This document shows positions 26,455-35,374 of a stretch of 63,325 bases of DNA, piece after piece (positions within the stretch are counted from its first letter, which is position 1; every line of letters starts with the position of its first letter). Source of the DNA: Gp6-AA40 sp036742665 (lineage in GTDB: Bacteria > Acidobacteriota > Vicinamibacteria > Vicinamibacterales > UBA2999); assembly GCA_036742665.1 (NCBI GenBank), contig DAINQP010000005.1:1-63325 (forward strand), read 5' to 3'. Below the pieces are notes generated by a model that had not been told where the DNA came from, ran no database searches, and saw nothing but the letters and a program-made list of their open reading frames with translations. The position numbers were made by a program, and so were the translations under genes.

Positions 26455-28878
26455 CTATCGGTCGCCGCCAAACGTGACGGTGACGCCAGCACGAATGGCA
26501 AACGGCAGGGACGGGAATCCGAACGCTGCCTCGTACTCCTTGTTGAACAGGTTCTCGATGCTCGTAAACACCTTGGCCTGCGGGAGCACGCGATACGAGA
26601 CGCTCAGGTCCACCTTCTGATACGCAGGATCGAGATCCTGATTTGGCAATAGCAGAGAGTTGCCGAAAAACTCGTCGGTCAGGAACGTGCTGTCATCGCG
26701 TCGGCCTGCGAAGTAGGCGGAGAGCGCGACGGCGGCGGGGCCATTCGCATAGCTGACGAACAAAGTGCCCGAGTTCGCCGGACGACGGAAGGGGCGGTTG
26801 CCAACGAGCGGAGAGAACGCGCCGATCTGCACGCCGGGGAACGCCGGATTCGTTGCGGCGCTGGCGCTGAACGCTTGCGTGACCTCGGCGTCGAGATAGG
26901 TGTACGACGCACCGAACCTGACCACGCGCCGGATCACCGCGTCGGCAGACAGCTCAATGCCCTGCGCGGCGAAGGACTGCGAGTTGATGTACGCGCCGAA
27001 TGCCGTCGTCGCGGCGACGTCGGCCGGCACGCCAGCGCGAACCAGCGCGGTGCGACTGAGGAACTCGATCAGGTTCTCGAACTCATTGTTGTAGTAGCCA
27101 ACACGCGCACGATATTGCCCACCTCCGAATCCCTGTTCGAGCGCGATGTCCCAGCCTCGGCTGTTCTCGGGCCCGATTGGCGACACGCTCAACGCCATTG
27201 GCGTGCCCTGCACGAGTTCGAACAACGCACTCTGCTGCTGACCCACATTCGGTGCCTTGATGCCCTTGCCGACGTTGAAGCTGACTTTCGTCTCGCCCAA
27301 CGGCGCGGCCGACGGTTGCCGCAGATAGACAGCGGCCGAGAAGCGAGGGACGGCTTCGTTGCCAAACACCTCGTTGTGCTCGACGCCGATGCCGCCGCTC
27401 ACATAGGTGCGATTCGTCAGCGATGCGCGCGCCTCGAGGAACGCGCCGCCGTTGTTGCGCGTCACCGTGGGATCGCCGTCTGGATCCTCGAAGCCCTGCT
27501 CGCGTTCCCATCTCGCGCCGCCCGAGATCGCCAGCTCGGGGCGCACCTGGTAGGTCGTTTCACCGGAGAGCGCCCGTCGAGTCGTGCGGCTGTCGAACGT
27601 GGACGGATACGTGCCGCCGAAATCGAGAATCGCGCGGCCGGTCACGGTGGCGCCATTCGCGTCGGCCAGCGTAACGGTGTTGCCCAGATAGTTGGCGCCG
27701 AACCCGAATGGATCCGACGGGGTCCCTGTCGGTGTCGGATTGATGAAATGCAGAGTCTGACCAGCCGACCCGAAGCGAACCGTGCTCTGCCACCGATCGT
27801 TATGCTGCGAGTCGGCGGTGATCGTCGCGTACAGCTGGTCGCTTTCACTCGTGGAATCGTCGGCGATCTGGTACAGCGAGAAGGCATTGGCGCTGCCGAA
27901 CTTGCCATCGAGCCATCGTAGCGTGCCGCTCACATTGGTTCCGCCGCCGACGGCCACGCTAAACCGGCCCGCATACGTGCTGCGGTTATAGCCACTGTTG
28001 GGCGTCTCGTTGTCGGTGGTGAAGTACGAGTACTGCGAGAAGTAGTCGTAGCGCCGCACCGCTCCGCCGAGCGAAATCGAGTTCCGCAACGTGCGCAGGT
28101 TGCCGCCATCGATCCCGTACTCGAATTGCGGCACGCGCGCCGTGCCGCGCCGGGTCGCGATGTTGACGACGCCAGTCAGCGCGTCGCTGCCGTAGCGCAC
28201 GCTGTTTGTCTGCCGCAGGACTTCGATGCGATCGACGCCGGCGGTGTCGAGGTGCGAGAAGTCAAACCCGCCGCCGATGTCGTTCGCGGGCATCCCGTCG
28301 ACGAGCACCTTGGTGAAGTTAGAGTTGCCACCGCGGAGGAACAGCGACGTGCCGCCGCCCCGTTGGCCGACTTGCACGATCTGCGCGCCGGGGACAAGAC
28401 GCAGCGCCTCGAGCACGTCGGGCTTATTGATCGCCTCCAGTAACGCGTTGTCGATCACGGTGACGGGCGCACCGGTCTGCGACTGCAGCACCTGTCCAGC
28501 CTCCGCCGTGACGACGACGTCCTGCTGCAGCGCACCGACTTCAAGAGCGACTTCGACGATGGGCCGTGCGCCAGGGCCAGCGTATACCGCGTCGCTCGTA
28601 CGCGGTTGGAATCCTGGCGCCGTCGCCGTGACTTGATATCTGCCCGCGGAAAGATTGGAAAACGTGAACGTGCCTTCGGCGTTGCTCTTCGACTCCGCCA
28701 CCCGCGAGCCATCGCGCGTCAAACTGACCGAGGCACCTGCCACGCGCGCGCCCAACGTGTCCACGACCTGGACGCTCAACGTCCCGCCGTCCTGGGCCGA
28801 CACGCCTGTCGCGCCCCACATAGCCCACACGGCCACCACCACAGTGACTACGCTCAGCGCTCGTGTCGCTCCGGTCAT
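26455..28878 (-). CDS. TonB-dependent receptor, BtuB/siderophore-like
   Basis: 807 residues. Signal peptide (about 1-28, ending GVSAQDGG), a carboxypeptidase-regulatory-like domain (LSVQVVDTLGARVAGASVSL, about 32-115), and a plug domain (about 128-235) with VTVIDNALLEAINKPDVLEALRLVPG, LFLRGGNSN and IEVLRQTNSVRYGSDALTGVVNI, then a barrel with the end IRAGVTVTFGG. Shorter and unlike the two Oar-type receptors, and closer to vitamin B12 or siderophore receptors. No cobalamin riboswitch was seen upstream, so ligand choice is open. No TonB/ExbBD genes in the window. Confidence 0.9.
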   Translation of the reverse strand: MTGATRALSVVTVVVAVWAMWGATGVSAQDGGTLSVQVVDTLGARVAGASVSLTRDGSRVAESKSNAEGTFTFSNLSAGRYQVTATAPGFQPRTSDAVYAGPGARPIVEVALEVGALQQDVVVTAEAGQVLQSQTGAPVTVIDNALLEAINKPDVLEALRLVPGAQIVQVGQRGGGTSLFLRGGNSNFTKVLVDGMPANDIGGGFDFSHLDTAGVDRIEVLRQTNSVRYGSDALTGVVNIATRRGTARVPQFEYGIDGGNLRTLRNSISLGGAVRRYDYFSQYSYFTTDNETPNSGYNRSTYAGRFSVAVGGGTNVSGTLRWLDGKFGSANAFSLYQIADDSTSESDQLYATITADSQHNDRWQSTVRFGSAGQTLHFINPTPTGTPSDPFGFGANYLGNTVTLADANGATVTGRAILDFGGTYPSTFDSRTTRRALSGETTYQVRPELAISGGARWEREQGFEDPDGDPTVTRNNGGAFLEARASLTNRTYVSGGIGVEHNEVFGNEAVPRFSAAVYLRQPSAAPLGETKVSFNVGKGIKAPNVGQQQSALFELVQGTPMALSVSPIGPENSRGWDIALEQGFGGGQYRARVGYYNNEFENLIEFLSRTALVRAGVPADVAATTAFGAYINSQSFAAQGIELSADAVIRRVVRFGASYTYLDAEVTQAFSASAATNPAFPGVQIGAFSPLVGNRPFRRPANSGTLFVSYANGPAAVALSAYFAGRRDDSTFLTDEFFGNSLLLPNQDLDPAYQKVDLSVSYRVLPQAKVFTSIENLFNKEYEAAFGFPSLPFAIRAGVTVTFGGDR

Positions 28879-29007
28879 CGTCCGGTCATTACAACTGGTT
28901 TGGGCGTAACAAGGCCTGAAGAGTTTCTGAATTCTTTGTCAGGATGCCTTTGAGGCGGCATGGCGTGTTTTCGTGAATGAGACTCTGACGACAAATTCAG
29001 GCTTCTT

Positions 29008-29165
29008 CCCAGCGGGATTTGTCACCAGGCCCGCCATCATCGACACGTCGTGGTATTCCCCGCGCCGTTTGGACCGAGTAGTCCGACGAGTTGTCCACGC
29101 TCGAGACTGAATGACACACCGTCAACGCCGCGGATCTCACCAAACGATTTGTGAAGATTGGATAA
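29008..29165 (-). pseudogene. ABC transporter ATPase remnant
   Basis: Read leftward from 29165 the DNA encodes LSNLHKSFGEIRGVDGVSF, then SLERGQLVGLLGPNGAGNTTT, the N-terminus of an ABC exporter ATPase. The Walker A lysine is replaced by asparagine (codon AAT at 29055-29057). A stop follows two codons after the TTT run (29037-29039). One base out of frame the sequence continues SMMAGLVTNPAGKK, so a frameshift is also present. Everything downstream of Walker A is lost. Dead gene fragment, in a 325-bp interval that otherwise has no gene. Confidence 0.8.
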
Positions 29166-29203
29166 TCGCCAGCATCGTCGACGGCCCCTTACGTTCGGGG
29201 GCG

Positions 29204-30349
29204 CTAGTGCACCGACAGGAAGAAGACTTCCGACGATCCGTCGTGAATCTCAACGGTCTCCGGTTGGTACTCGTTCCAGGCGAGAGCAAAACCGTCGCCG
29301 TGCGAACGAATCGCTGGCATAAGCGACCACGTGCTGTTGCCGGTGAGCCGCCGCGGTTCCTCACGCGGGATGCCGGCGGCATCGAAGGTCTCGAAGTACA
29401 CCTCGTGCTGGCCTGGCGTCTTGTCGGACCAGGACAACCCGATGCGATCGCCATTCCAGGTGAGGTACGCGCCGATCGATTCACCTGGCGTGTTGGTCAC
29501 GCGACGTGAGCGCCCGTCGATCTCACCGCTCAGATCGCTCAGCATGGCTGTCAACAAATACACCTCGACGTTGCCGTCGCGCTCGTCCTGCCACGAGAGC
29601 GCAATGCGGCCGCCAGCGCCAATCGACAGATCCGGATACGTTGACGGCGCACCGTCATCCTTGGTGAGTCGGATTGCCTTTGCCGATGCATCCGCCTTCA
29701 CCACGTAGACCTCGCTGGCGCGGGTCGAGACCTCGGCATCAAACACGACCCATGCCGTGCCGTGCTCGTCGAGTGCGGCATTCAGATTCCAGGTCGTCGT
29801 GCTGGCCGGCCCAAGGCGCATCGGTGCGGCTTTCGGCCGCCCCTGTTCGTCCCACCAGCCGGCGAACACGGCCTCGTGTCCGTCCTGTTCCATCTGCACC
29901 CACGCACAGAGGATGCTCGACGCCAAGGTACGGACCACCGGGTTGCGAGTGTTGCTGTTGAAGGTGTGCACCCATCGATTGCTGCCGTCGCGCGACCACA
30001 GGCCGAGTTTTGCGGTCTGCTGGCCCTGCTCCGACTGTTCGTACCATCCGACCGCGACCTCGTCGCCGAAACGATCGATGCTGGCCTCGTAGGAGTCATC
30101 TGGAGAGTTGGTGAGACGACGTTCAGGACCTGCAGGCCGGCCTTTCGCGTCGAGCAGACGCATGTAGATCTCGCCGTTGCCGTCGCGCGTGTCGTACCAG
30201 GCGACGGCAAAGCCATCACCAAGTGCGGTGAGCGCCACTTCGTACGCGCCGGTGCGGCTGTTCGAGATCTGCGCAGGCCTGGGGCTGCACGCCGCGCTGA
30301 GGAGGGCGCTCGCCACGACGAGCGCGTGCCTGAATTCTGAATGCGCCAT
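29204..30349 (-). CDS. Beta-propeller lipoprotein
   Basis: 381 residues. Lipoprotein signal HALVVASALLSAACS (Cys about residue 21). The mature part has repeated blades of the form 'GDGFAVAWYDTRDGNGEIYMR', with similar echoes at IALSWQDERDGNVEVYL, IGLSWSDKTPGQHEVYF and FALAWNEYQPETVEIHD, so a five- to six-bladed propeller resembling sialidase or TolB-like folds is likely. No Asp-box (SxDxGxTW) catalytic pattern is obvious, so binding rather than hydrolysis is favoured. The start codon lies within a heptad repeat. Function unknown. Confidence 0.75.
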   Translation of the reverse strand: MAHSEFRHALVVASALLSAACSPRPAQISNSRTGAYEVALTALGDGFAVAWYDTRDGNGEIYMRLLDAKGRPAGPERRLTNSPDDSYEASIDRFGDEVAVGWYEQSEQGQQTAKLGLWSRDGSNRWVHTFNSNTRNPVVRTLASSILCAWVQMEQDGHEAVFAGWWDEQGRPKAAPMRLGPASTTTWNLNAALDEHGTAWVVFDAEVSTRASEVYVVKADASAKAIRLTKDDGAPSTYPDLSIGAGGRIALSWQDERDGNVEVYLLTAMLSDLSGEIDGRSRRVTNTPGESIGAYLTWNGDRIGLSWSDKTPGQHEVYFETFDAAGIPREEPRRLTGNSTWSLMPAIRSHGDGFALAWNEYQPETVEIHDGSSEVFFLSVH

Positions 30350-30363
30350 TCTGAATTACAGAG
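30329..30363. repeat. Heptad array covering a start codon
   Basis: Plus-strand 7-mers CCTGAAT, TCTGAAT, GCGCCAT, TCTGAAT, TACAGAG run without interruption. The start codon and first codons of the leftward lipoprotein gene are inside the array. Confidence 0.65.
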
Positions 30364-30494
30364 TTCGTCTCCTCTTGTATGTCCAGACAATCAGTCACGC
30401 GAATAGTGCCTCAGTGAACTGGTCCGGAACCGATCGTAATTGGAAGAGGCGCGTCCCCCGTGAAGAATCTCTGATTAGATTGTCAGAGAACGGG

Positions 30495-31832
30495 CTACTC
30501 CACTCGGATCCGGCCATTCTCGAGGACGATTCTCGGGGCGCCACTGCTCGCAGTTTGACCAGTGTCAATTTCAGCGCGGATGTCGCGACCGGCCGCGAGA
30601 CGGACGGCTTCCGGCAGCAACTGGTCATAGGCATTGGCCAGCGAGCGGCGCGAGCGACGGTCGTCACGAAATACCAGCCGGTCGGCATCCGGACGCTCAC
30701 GCGCGACGCGCTGAATCGCGCCGAACGTCTCTGTCGAGAGCTCAGCAATCTCTACCCAGCGCTGATTGCGAGACCAGTACACCGGAAGCAGGAGCACCGG
30801 CACGATCACCGCCGCCGCGATCAGTCGTCGATGAACGGCTGGCTGCAAGCCGTCCCACAGCTGCTGCAGCAGGAACCCGGTCGCAAGCGCCGGCGCGATC
30901 GACGGCAGAAGCGCATACAGGCTCGAGCGGTTGGGCACGAATACGGTCAGCGCGAACGTCCCGAGGAACCAGATAGCAGCGAGCAGGAGCACGCGTGTGA
31001 TGGCAGGGGATGTGACTGGGCGACGCCACGCGATCACATGCGCCACAACGAGGACAATCGCCGAGAACGAGCATGCGCGATCCAGATACTCGAGCGCATT
31101 GCCGACGAGCGCTCCCGGCGACAGCACGAAGCGGTAGGCGTCAGGCGCGGTCAACGGGGTCATCGCGGCGGTCTGCATCCGCAGCGCAAAGTAGATCGCC
31201 AGCGCGATCCAGGTCGGCCACGTCAGCCGGATCAGCGAGACACGCGTGGGCGAACGGTCACCCGCGAGCACGCACGCCCATCCACTCAGAATGAACGGCA
31301 GCATCACGGCTTCTTCTTTTGCCAGCATCGCGACGAGCGTGGCGACACCGGCGACGATCGGTCTGTCTCGCACGACGGCAGCCGCCGCGAGCAACGCGGC
31401 GACGACGACGCACAGCGCGGTGCGCCCGCTCAACCACAACACGGCCATGTTCACGGCGTGAAAGTTCAGCATCCACACGCCCGCGACAACCACTGCGGTC
31501 GTCAGCGGCAGGCCGAGCGACGTCGCCAGATACACGAGCGCGCACGCGCCGAGCAACAGCAGGATCAGATTCGTCACACCGAATCCGAACGGCGCGAGTC
31601 CATAAACGGCGCGATCGAGCGCGAACGTCATCGCCACGACCGGCCGGTAGAAGCCGTCGGTGCGGAACAGCAGTGCTCGCACATCAGTCCACGACGTCAC
31701 GTGGTTGGTGCCGACCCACACGACATCGTCCTTGACGAATCCCTTGCCAATGCCGGGACCGTAGATGGCGATCACCATCGTCAGCAGGATGAGGGCCGCG
31801 ACCCACGGCGTTGCCGCGCGGCACGATGTCAT
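30495..31832 (-). CDS. Polytopic glycosyltransferase-like membrane protein
   Basis: 445 residues with about ten to eleven hydrophobic helices. The N-terminal loop GPGIGKGFVKDDVVWV carries a DD pair like the catalytic acidic motif of GT-C enzymes (PMT/TMTC/ArnT type). The later LLFRTDGFYRPVVAMTFALDR block is typical of TMTC-like bacterial proteins. Probably transfers sugar from a lipid-linked donor on the outer face of the inner membrane; the acceptor is unknown. The start overlaps the histidine kinase stop by 1 nt, so it belongs to that operon and may be under its control. Confidence 0.72.
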   Translation of the reverse strand: MTSCRAATPWVAALILLTMVIAIYGPGIGKGFVKDDVVWVGTNHVTSWTDVRALLFRTDGFYRPVVAMTFALDRAVYGLAPFGFGVTNLILLLLGACALVYLATSLGLPLTTAVVVAGVWMLNFHAVNMAVLWLSGRTALCVVVAALLAAAAVVRDRPIVAGVATLVAMLAKEEAVMLPFILSGWACVLAGDRSPTRVSLIRLTWPTWIALAIYFALRMQTAAMTPLTAPDAYRFVLSPGALVGNALEYLDRACSFSAIVLVVAHVIAWRRPVTSPAITRVLLLAAIWFLGTFALTVFVPNRSSLYALLPSIAPALATGFLLQQLWDGLQPAVHRRLIAAAVIVPVLLLPVYWSRNQRWVEIAELSTETFGAIQRVARERPDADRLVFRDDRRSRRSLANAYDQLLPEAVRLAAGRDIRAEIDTGQTASSGAPRIVLENGRIRVE

Positions 31833-33250
31833 CAGCGCGGAATCGAAATGCGGAACGCGGTGCCGCCGGCCCCGGTGGCGGCCAGCGTGAGATGACCGCC
31901 GAGCGCCTCGATCGCACCCTTGGCAAGCGAGAGCCCGAGCCCGGTTCCACTGCCGTTGGCGTCGTTGGCCCGATAGAACCGATCGAAGATTCGTTCGCGC
32001 GCCTCGCTCGAGATGCCCGGGCCCGAGTCGATGACTTCAACGACCGCGTCCTGTGGCGTCTGCATGATGCGTATGCGCACGTGACCCGCGGTGGGCGTGA
32101 ACTTGATGGCGTTGTCCACCAGATTGATCAGCGCCTGCCGCAGCACCAGCCGATCGGCGGACACGACGGGCAAAGCCTGTCGATCGATGCTCAACGTTTG
32201 ACGCTTCTCTTCGGCGAGCACCGACAGATGCGACACCACATCGTCGGCCAGGGCGGAGAGATCGACGGCGTCGCGCGACAGCCTGGCTTGCCCCGTCTCG
32301 GCGCGCGACAACGTGAGCAGACGATCGACGAGCGAGGCCAGGCGATCGACCTCCTCGAGCATGCTGCCGATGATGCCGCGATACGCCGATTCATCGCGAT
32401 GTCCGCGCAGTCCGACCTCGCCGACGCTGCGAATCGCGGTCAACGGGGTTCGTAATTCGTGCGAAACGTCGGTCGTAAAACGCCGCATCTGATCGAACGA
32501 CGCCTCGAGACGGCTAAGCGTCTCGTTGAACACCGTGGCCAGCCGCCCCATCTCGTTCTCGGAATTCGCGACCGGCAGACGATCGCTGAGGCGCTCGGCG
32601 GTAATCGTCCTGGCGCGCGCGGTCATCTGCTCGATAGGTGCCAGTGCACGGCGAGCGAGCACGTAGCCACCGAGTCCGGCCGCGCCGACGGCAAGCGGCA
32701 AGCCGAGCACCAGGATCAGCAGCAGATCGCGCAGCTGCTTCCGCATCCCTTCTTCGGAACGGGCGACCTGCACGGTGACGCGCCGCTTGCCGATCAGCGT
32801 GAAGGTCTGCGGGTCTTCCACGCACGGGCAGACGTAACTATGTCCGCTCATGACGCGCACGGGCGCATCCGCCGCGGGGAACGACACGATTGCATCGTCG
32901 CTGCGTGCGGCCAGCTTCTGCGTGTCGGGCAACGGCCGTCGCATCGCTTCGGAGTTGATGAACAGCAACTGCTTGCCGTCATCACTCCACACCTGCACCC
33001 AGGGCGCTTCTTCCTCGAGCAGCAAATCGATTTGCGGCGCCGGCATGACCAGACCATCCGGCCCTTCGTCCACCGTCGCCGACGCCCAGAAGAAGTCCGC
33101 GCGGAGCCGGTCGTCGAGCGCCTGTGACACGCTGCGGCTCACGAATGTGTAGACACCAACCGCATACACAGCCAACACCACGATCATGACGGCGACGTAC
33201 CAGAGCGTGAGCCGCACACGCACGCTGTGCGAACGCCACCACCGCGTCAT
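31832..33250 (-). CDS. Sensor histidine kinase, CusS/heavy-metal-sensor-like
   Basis: 472 residues. TM1 about 13-35, periplasmic sensor about 36-165 containing VCPCVED, TM2 about 168-190, HAMP about 190-245, dimerisation/phosphoacceptor FTTDVSHELRTPLTAI, then HATPase motifs NLVDNAIKFTP, VIDSGPGISSEARERIFDRFYR and GTGLGLSLAKGAIEALGG. GTG or ATG at the end of the response-regulator gene gives a 4-bp overlap. Phosphorylates the regulator encoded just upstream. The signal is unknown; the CPC in the sensor could bind metal, which is inference. Confidence 0.93.
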   Translation of the reverse strand: MTRWWRSHSVRVRLTLWYVAVMIVVLAVYAVGVYTFVSRSVSQALDDRLRADFFWASATVDEGPDGLVMPAPQIDLLLEEEAPWVQVWSDDGKQLLFINSEAMRRPLPDTQKLAARSDDAIVSFPAADAPVRVMSGHSYVCPCVEDPQTFTLIGKRRVTVQVARSEEGMRKQLRDLLLILVLGLPLAVGAAGLGGYVLARRALAPIEQMTARARTITAERLSDRLPVANSENEMGRLATVFNETLSRLEASFDQMRRFTTDVSHELRTPLTAIRSVGEVGLRGHRDESAYRGIIGSMLEEVDRLASLVDRLLTLSRAETGQARLSRDAVDLSALADDVVSHLSVLAEEKRQTLSIDRQALPVVSADRLVLRQALINLVDNAIKFTPTAGHVRIRIMQTPQDAVVEVIDSGPGISSEARERIFDRFYRANDANGSGTGLGLSLAKGAIEALGGHLTLAATGAGGTAFRISIPR

Positions 33251-33930
33251 GGTTCACCCTCGCGCAGCATGAACCCGACGCCGCGTACCGTGTGAATCAA
33301 TTTGATTGACTGATCGAGGTCGACTTTTCGGCGCAGCCTGGCGATGTGAACGTCGATGACGTTGTCGAGCGGCGTCGTACGCGCGGTCTCCTTCCACACG
33401 TCACGCGCCAGCGTTTCTCGCGACACGACTTGTCCGTGATACCGCAGGAGGTACTCGAGCAGCTCGAACTCGCGCACCGTCAGCTCCACTGGCTGCGCGT
33501 TGCGCGTCACCTTGCGCGTCACGAGATCCATCTCGAGGTCGCCGATCGACAGCCGCGGTGTCTCGGTGACGCGGCCGCGGCGCACCAATGCCCGGATGCG
33601 CGCCAGCAGCTCGGCGAAGGCGAACGGCTTGATCAGATAGTCATCGGCGCCAGCGTCGAGGCCGGTGACGCGATCCTGGAGCGAGTCGCGTGCAGTGAGC
33701 ACGAGGACCGGCGTCTTGACGCCACGCTGGCGGAGCGCCTGCAGGATCTCCAGACCGTCGCGTCCGGGCAGTGTCAGGTCGAGCAGTATGACGTCGAACG
33801 ACTCGGTGTTGACCCGGAAGAACGCCCCTTCCCCGGTCCGCTCGACGATGACCTCGAATTTCTCACCCTCGAGCCCCTCGCGTAGTGCGTTGGCGACCTT
33901 CATTTCGTCTTCGACGACGAGTACACGCAT
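33247..33930 (-). CDS. OmpR-family response regulator
   Basis: 227 residues. Receiver domain with acidic pocket (VVEDE), phosphoacceptor in LLDLTLPGRDG, and the conserved Lys in DYLIKPFAFAELLAR; then an OmpR-type winged helix (residues about 130-225) ending TVRGVGFML. First gene of the RR-HK-glycosyltransferase operon, each gene overlapping the next. Only 29 bp separate its start from the divergent aminotransferase gene, so their promoters must overlap. Confidence 0.95.
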   Translation of the reverse strand: MRVLVVEDEMKVANALREGLEGEKFEVIVERTGEGAFFRVNTESFDVILLDLTLPGRDGLEILQALRQRGVKTPVLVLTARDSLQDRVTGLDAGADDYLIKPFAFAELLARIRALVRRGRVTETPRLSIGDLEMDLVTRKVTRNAQPVELTVREFELLEYLLRYHGQVVSRETLARDVWKETARTTPLDNVIDVHIARLRRKVDLDQSIKLIHTVRGVGFMLREGEP

Positions 33931-33959
33931 GCCTCAACCAGATTCTAGAATAGAAGCTC

Positions 33960-34571
33960 ATGGAGTTCTCGTTGCTCGAGACGATGCGCCTGGACGAGGG
34001 GACCATCGTCCGTCTCGAGCGCCACGTATCGAGGCTGGCCGGTTCCGCGCGTCAGTTCGGCTATGCGCTCGACGAGGCACGGATTCGCGGTGCGGTCGCC
34101 GAGACGGTTCGTGCGCACCCGCGCGGCCAATGGCGCGTCCGGCTGCTCGTCGCGCGTGATGGCACGCCGGCGATCGAGTGCGCTCCGTACACGCGCGACC
34201 CTCGAGCGTGGCGCGTGACGTTTGCGTCGGACCCGGTCGACTCAGGCGATCCCTTTATCGCCAACAAGACCACCCATCGCGAGGTGTACGACTCGGCCCG
34301 CCGCCCCCACCCTGAGGTGGACGATGTGATCCTGTCGAACGAGCGTGGAGAGATCACTGAGGCGACGCTGGCGAACGTCGTGGTGGAGATCGATGGCGTG
34401 CGCTACACACCGCCGCTTGCGAGCGGGCTGCTGGGTGGCACGTTTCGCGGTGAGCTGCTGGCCTGCGGTGAAATCCAGGAACGCGTGCTGACGCGTGGGG
34501 ATCTTACAAGGGCGTCGCGGCTGTGGTTGATCAACAGCGTGCGTGAATGGATCGACGCTGTCCTCGTATAA
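33960..34571 (+). CDS. Class IV aminotransferase-like protein (PabC type)
   Basis: 203 residues, short for the family (usually about 270-300). It starts MEFSLLETMRLDEGTIVRLERHVSRL, which matches the region after the first strand of 4-amino-4-deoxychorismate lyases and the C-terminal PabC module found fused to PabB. Contains NKTTHREVYD with the PLP lysine candidate, and LSNERGEITEATLANVVVEIDG with the conserved Glu and PLP-phosphate loop; ends in RLWLINSVREW. Could release 4-aminobenzoate for folate. A separate pabB gene is not in the window. Followed 11 bp later by the DUF169 gene. Confidence 0.78.
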   Translation: MEFSLLETMRLDEGTIVRLERHVSRLAGSARQFGYALDEARIRGAVAETVRAHPRGQWRVRLLVARDGTPAIECAPYTRDPRAWRVTFASDPVDSGDPFIANKTTHREVYDSARRPHPEVDDVILSNERGEITEATLANVVVEIDGVRYTPPLASGLLGGTFRGELLACGEIQERVLTRGDLTRASRLWLINSVREWIDAVLV

Positions 34572-34582
34572 GCTGGGTGGCC

Positions 34583-35302
34583 ATGACCGACTTCGCCGCC
34601 GTTGAGAAGCAGCTCACCACCGCATTTGGACTGACGCGCCGTCCTGTCGCCATCGCGTTCCGCGAGGCGCCGCCAGCCGGCGTGGCAGCACTTCACGGTA
34701 CTCAGCCGTCTGGTTGCAGCTTCTGGCGTCTCGCGTCGGCAGGGCAGGTCTTCTACACAGTGTGTTCGGACCACTACAACTGCCCGGTCGGCAGCTATAC
34801 GCACAACATCCGGCTTCCGAAAGAACGCGAGCCGGAGTTGATGAACACGCTGACGATGATGGTGAACGTCGGCTACCTCACGATGGACGAGGTCGCTGGC
34901 ATTCCGCGGCTGCCGCAAACTCCAGCGGTCACGATCTACGCTCCGCTCGGCATCACGCCGGTCGATCCAGATGTGGTGCTCGTGTCGGGTACGCCGGGCC
35001 GCGTGATGTTGCTGCATGAAGCGGCGATGCGTGCACTGCCTGACCGGGCGACGCATGCGTCGGCCCTGCTTGGCCGTCCGACATGCATGGCTATTCCGGT
35101 GGCGTTGTCGTCAGGCATGGCCTCGAGCTTTGGCTGCGTCGGTAATCGCATCTACACCGGCATCGCAGACGAAGAGTTCTATTCGGTGATCGCCGGGAAG
35201 GATCTCGCTTCGGTCCTCGCACAGCTCGAGGGGATGACGTCGGCGAATGCCGCGCTGGCCGAATATCACACGAAACGTCGGGCGTTGCTGGCGACGGCAT
35301 GA
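34583..35302 (+). CDS. DUF169 domain protein
   Basis: 239 residues from the ATG at 34583, chosen because homologues begin close to MTDFAAVEKQLTTAFGL; the frame is open 36 bp further. Cys-containing motifs GCSFWR, TVCSDHYNCPVGSYTH and SSFGCVGNRIYTGI are the DUF169 signature and could bind a metal or cluster. No function is established for the family. Likely co-transcribed with the aminotransferase. A REP hairpin starts 1 bp after its stop. Confidence 0.85.
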   Translation: MTDFAAVEKQLTTAFGLTRRPVAIAFREAPPAGVAALHGTQPSGCSFWRLASAGQVFYTVCSDHYNCPVGSYTHNIRLPKEREPELMNTLTMMVNVGYLTMDEVAGIPRLPQTPAVTIYAPLGITPVDPDVVLVSGTPGRVMLLHEAAMRALPDRATHASALLGRPTCMAIPVALSSGMASSFGCVGNRIYTGIADEEFYSVIAGKDLASVLAQLEGMTSANAALAEYHTKRRALLATA

Positions 35303-35303
35303 C

Positions 35304-35329
35304 GGCGGGTCCAAAGAACAGGACCCGCC
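35304..35329. repeat. REP-like hairpin
   Basis: GGCGGGTCC-AAAGAACA-GGACCCGCC followed by CTAC, almost identical to 15468-15493. It may terminate the DUF169 transcript. Confidence 0.8.
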
Positions 35330-35339
35330 CTACGGCTGG

Positions 35340-35374
35340 CTACACTCCCACGGCGGGTGTCTACACTCCCACTC
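35340..35374. repeat. Heptad array covering a stop codon
   Basis: CTACACT, CCCACGG, CGGGTGT, CTACACT, CCCACTC: the CTACACTCCCAC block recurs after 21 bp (3 x 7). The TAG stop and the last residues (VGV) of the leftward winged-helix/TPR gene are read from it. Confidence 0.55.

Noticed and set aside
28879..29203. Cobalamin riboswitch upstream of the BtuB-like receptor
   Set aside because: No B12-box or conserved core was seen, and the interval is occupied by an ABC-ATPase remnant.
30177..31895. 572-residue plus-strand frame opposite the glycosyltransferase-like gene
   Set aside because: It is extremely Arg/Gln/His-rich; the opposite strand gives a coherent membrane protein coupled to the histidine kinase.
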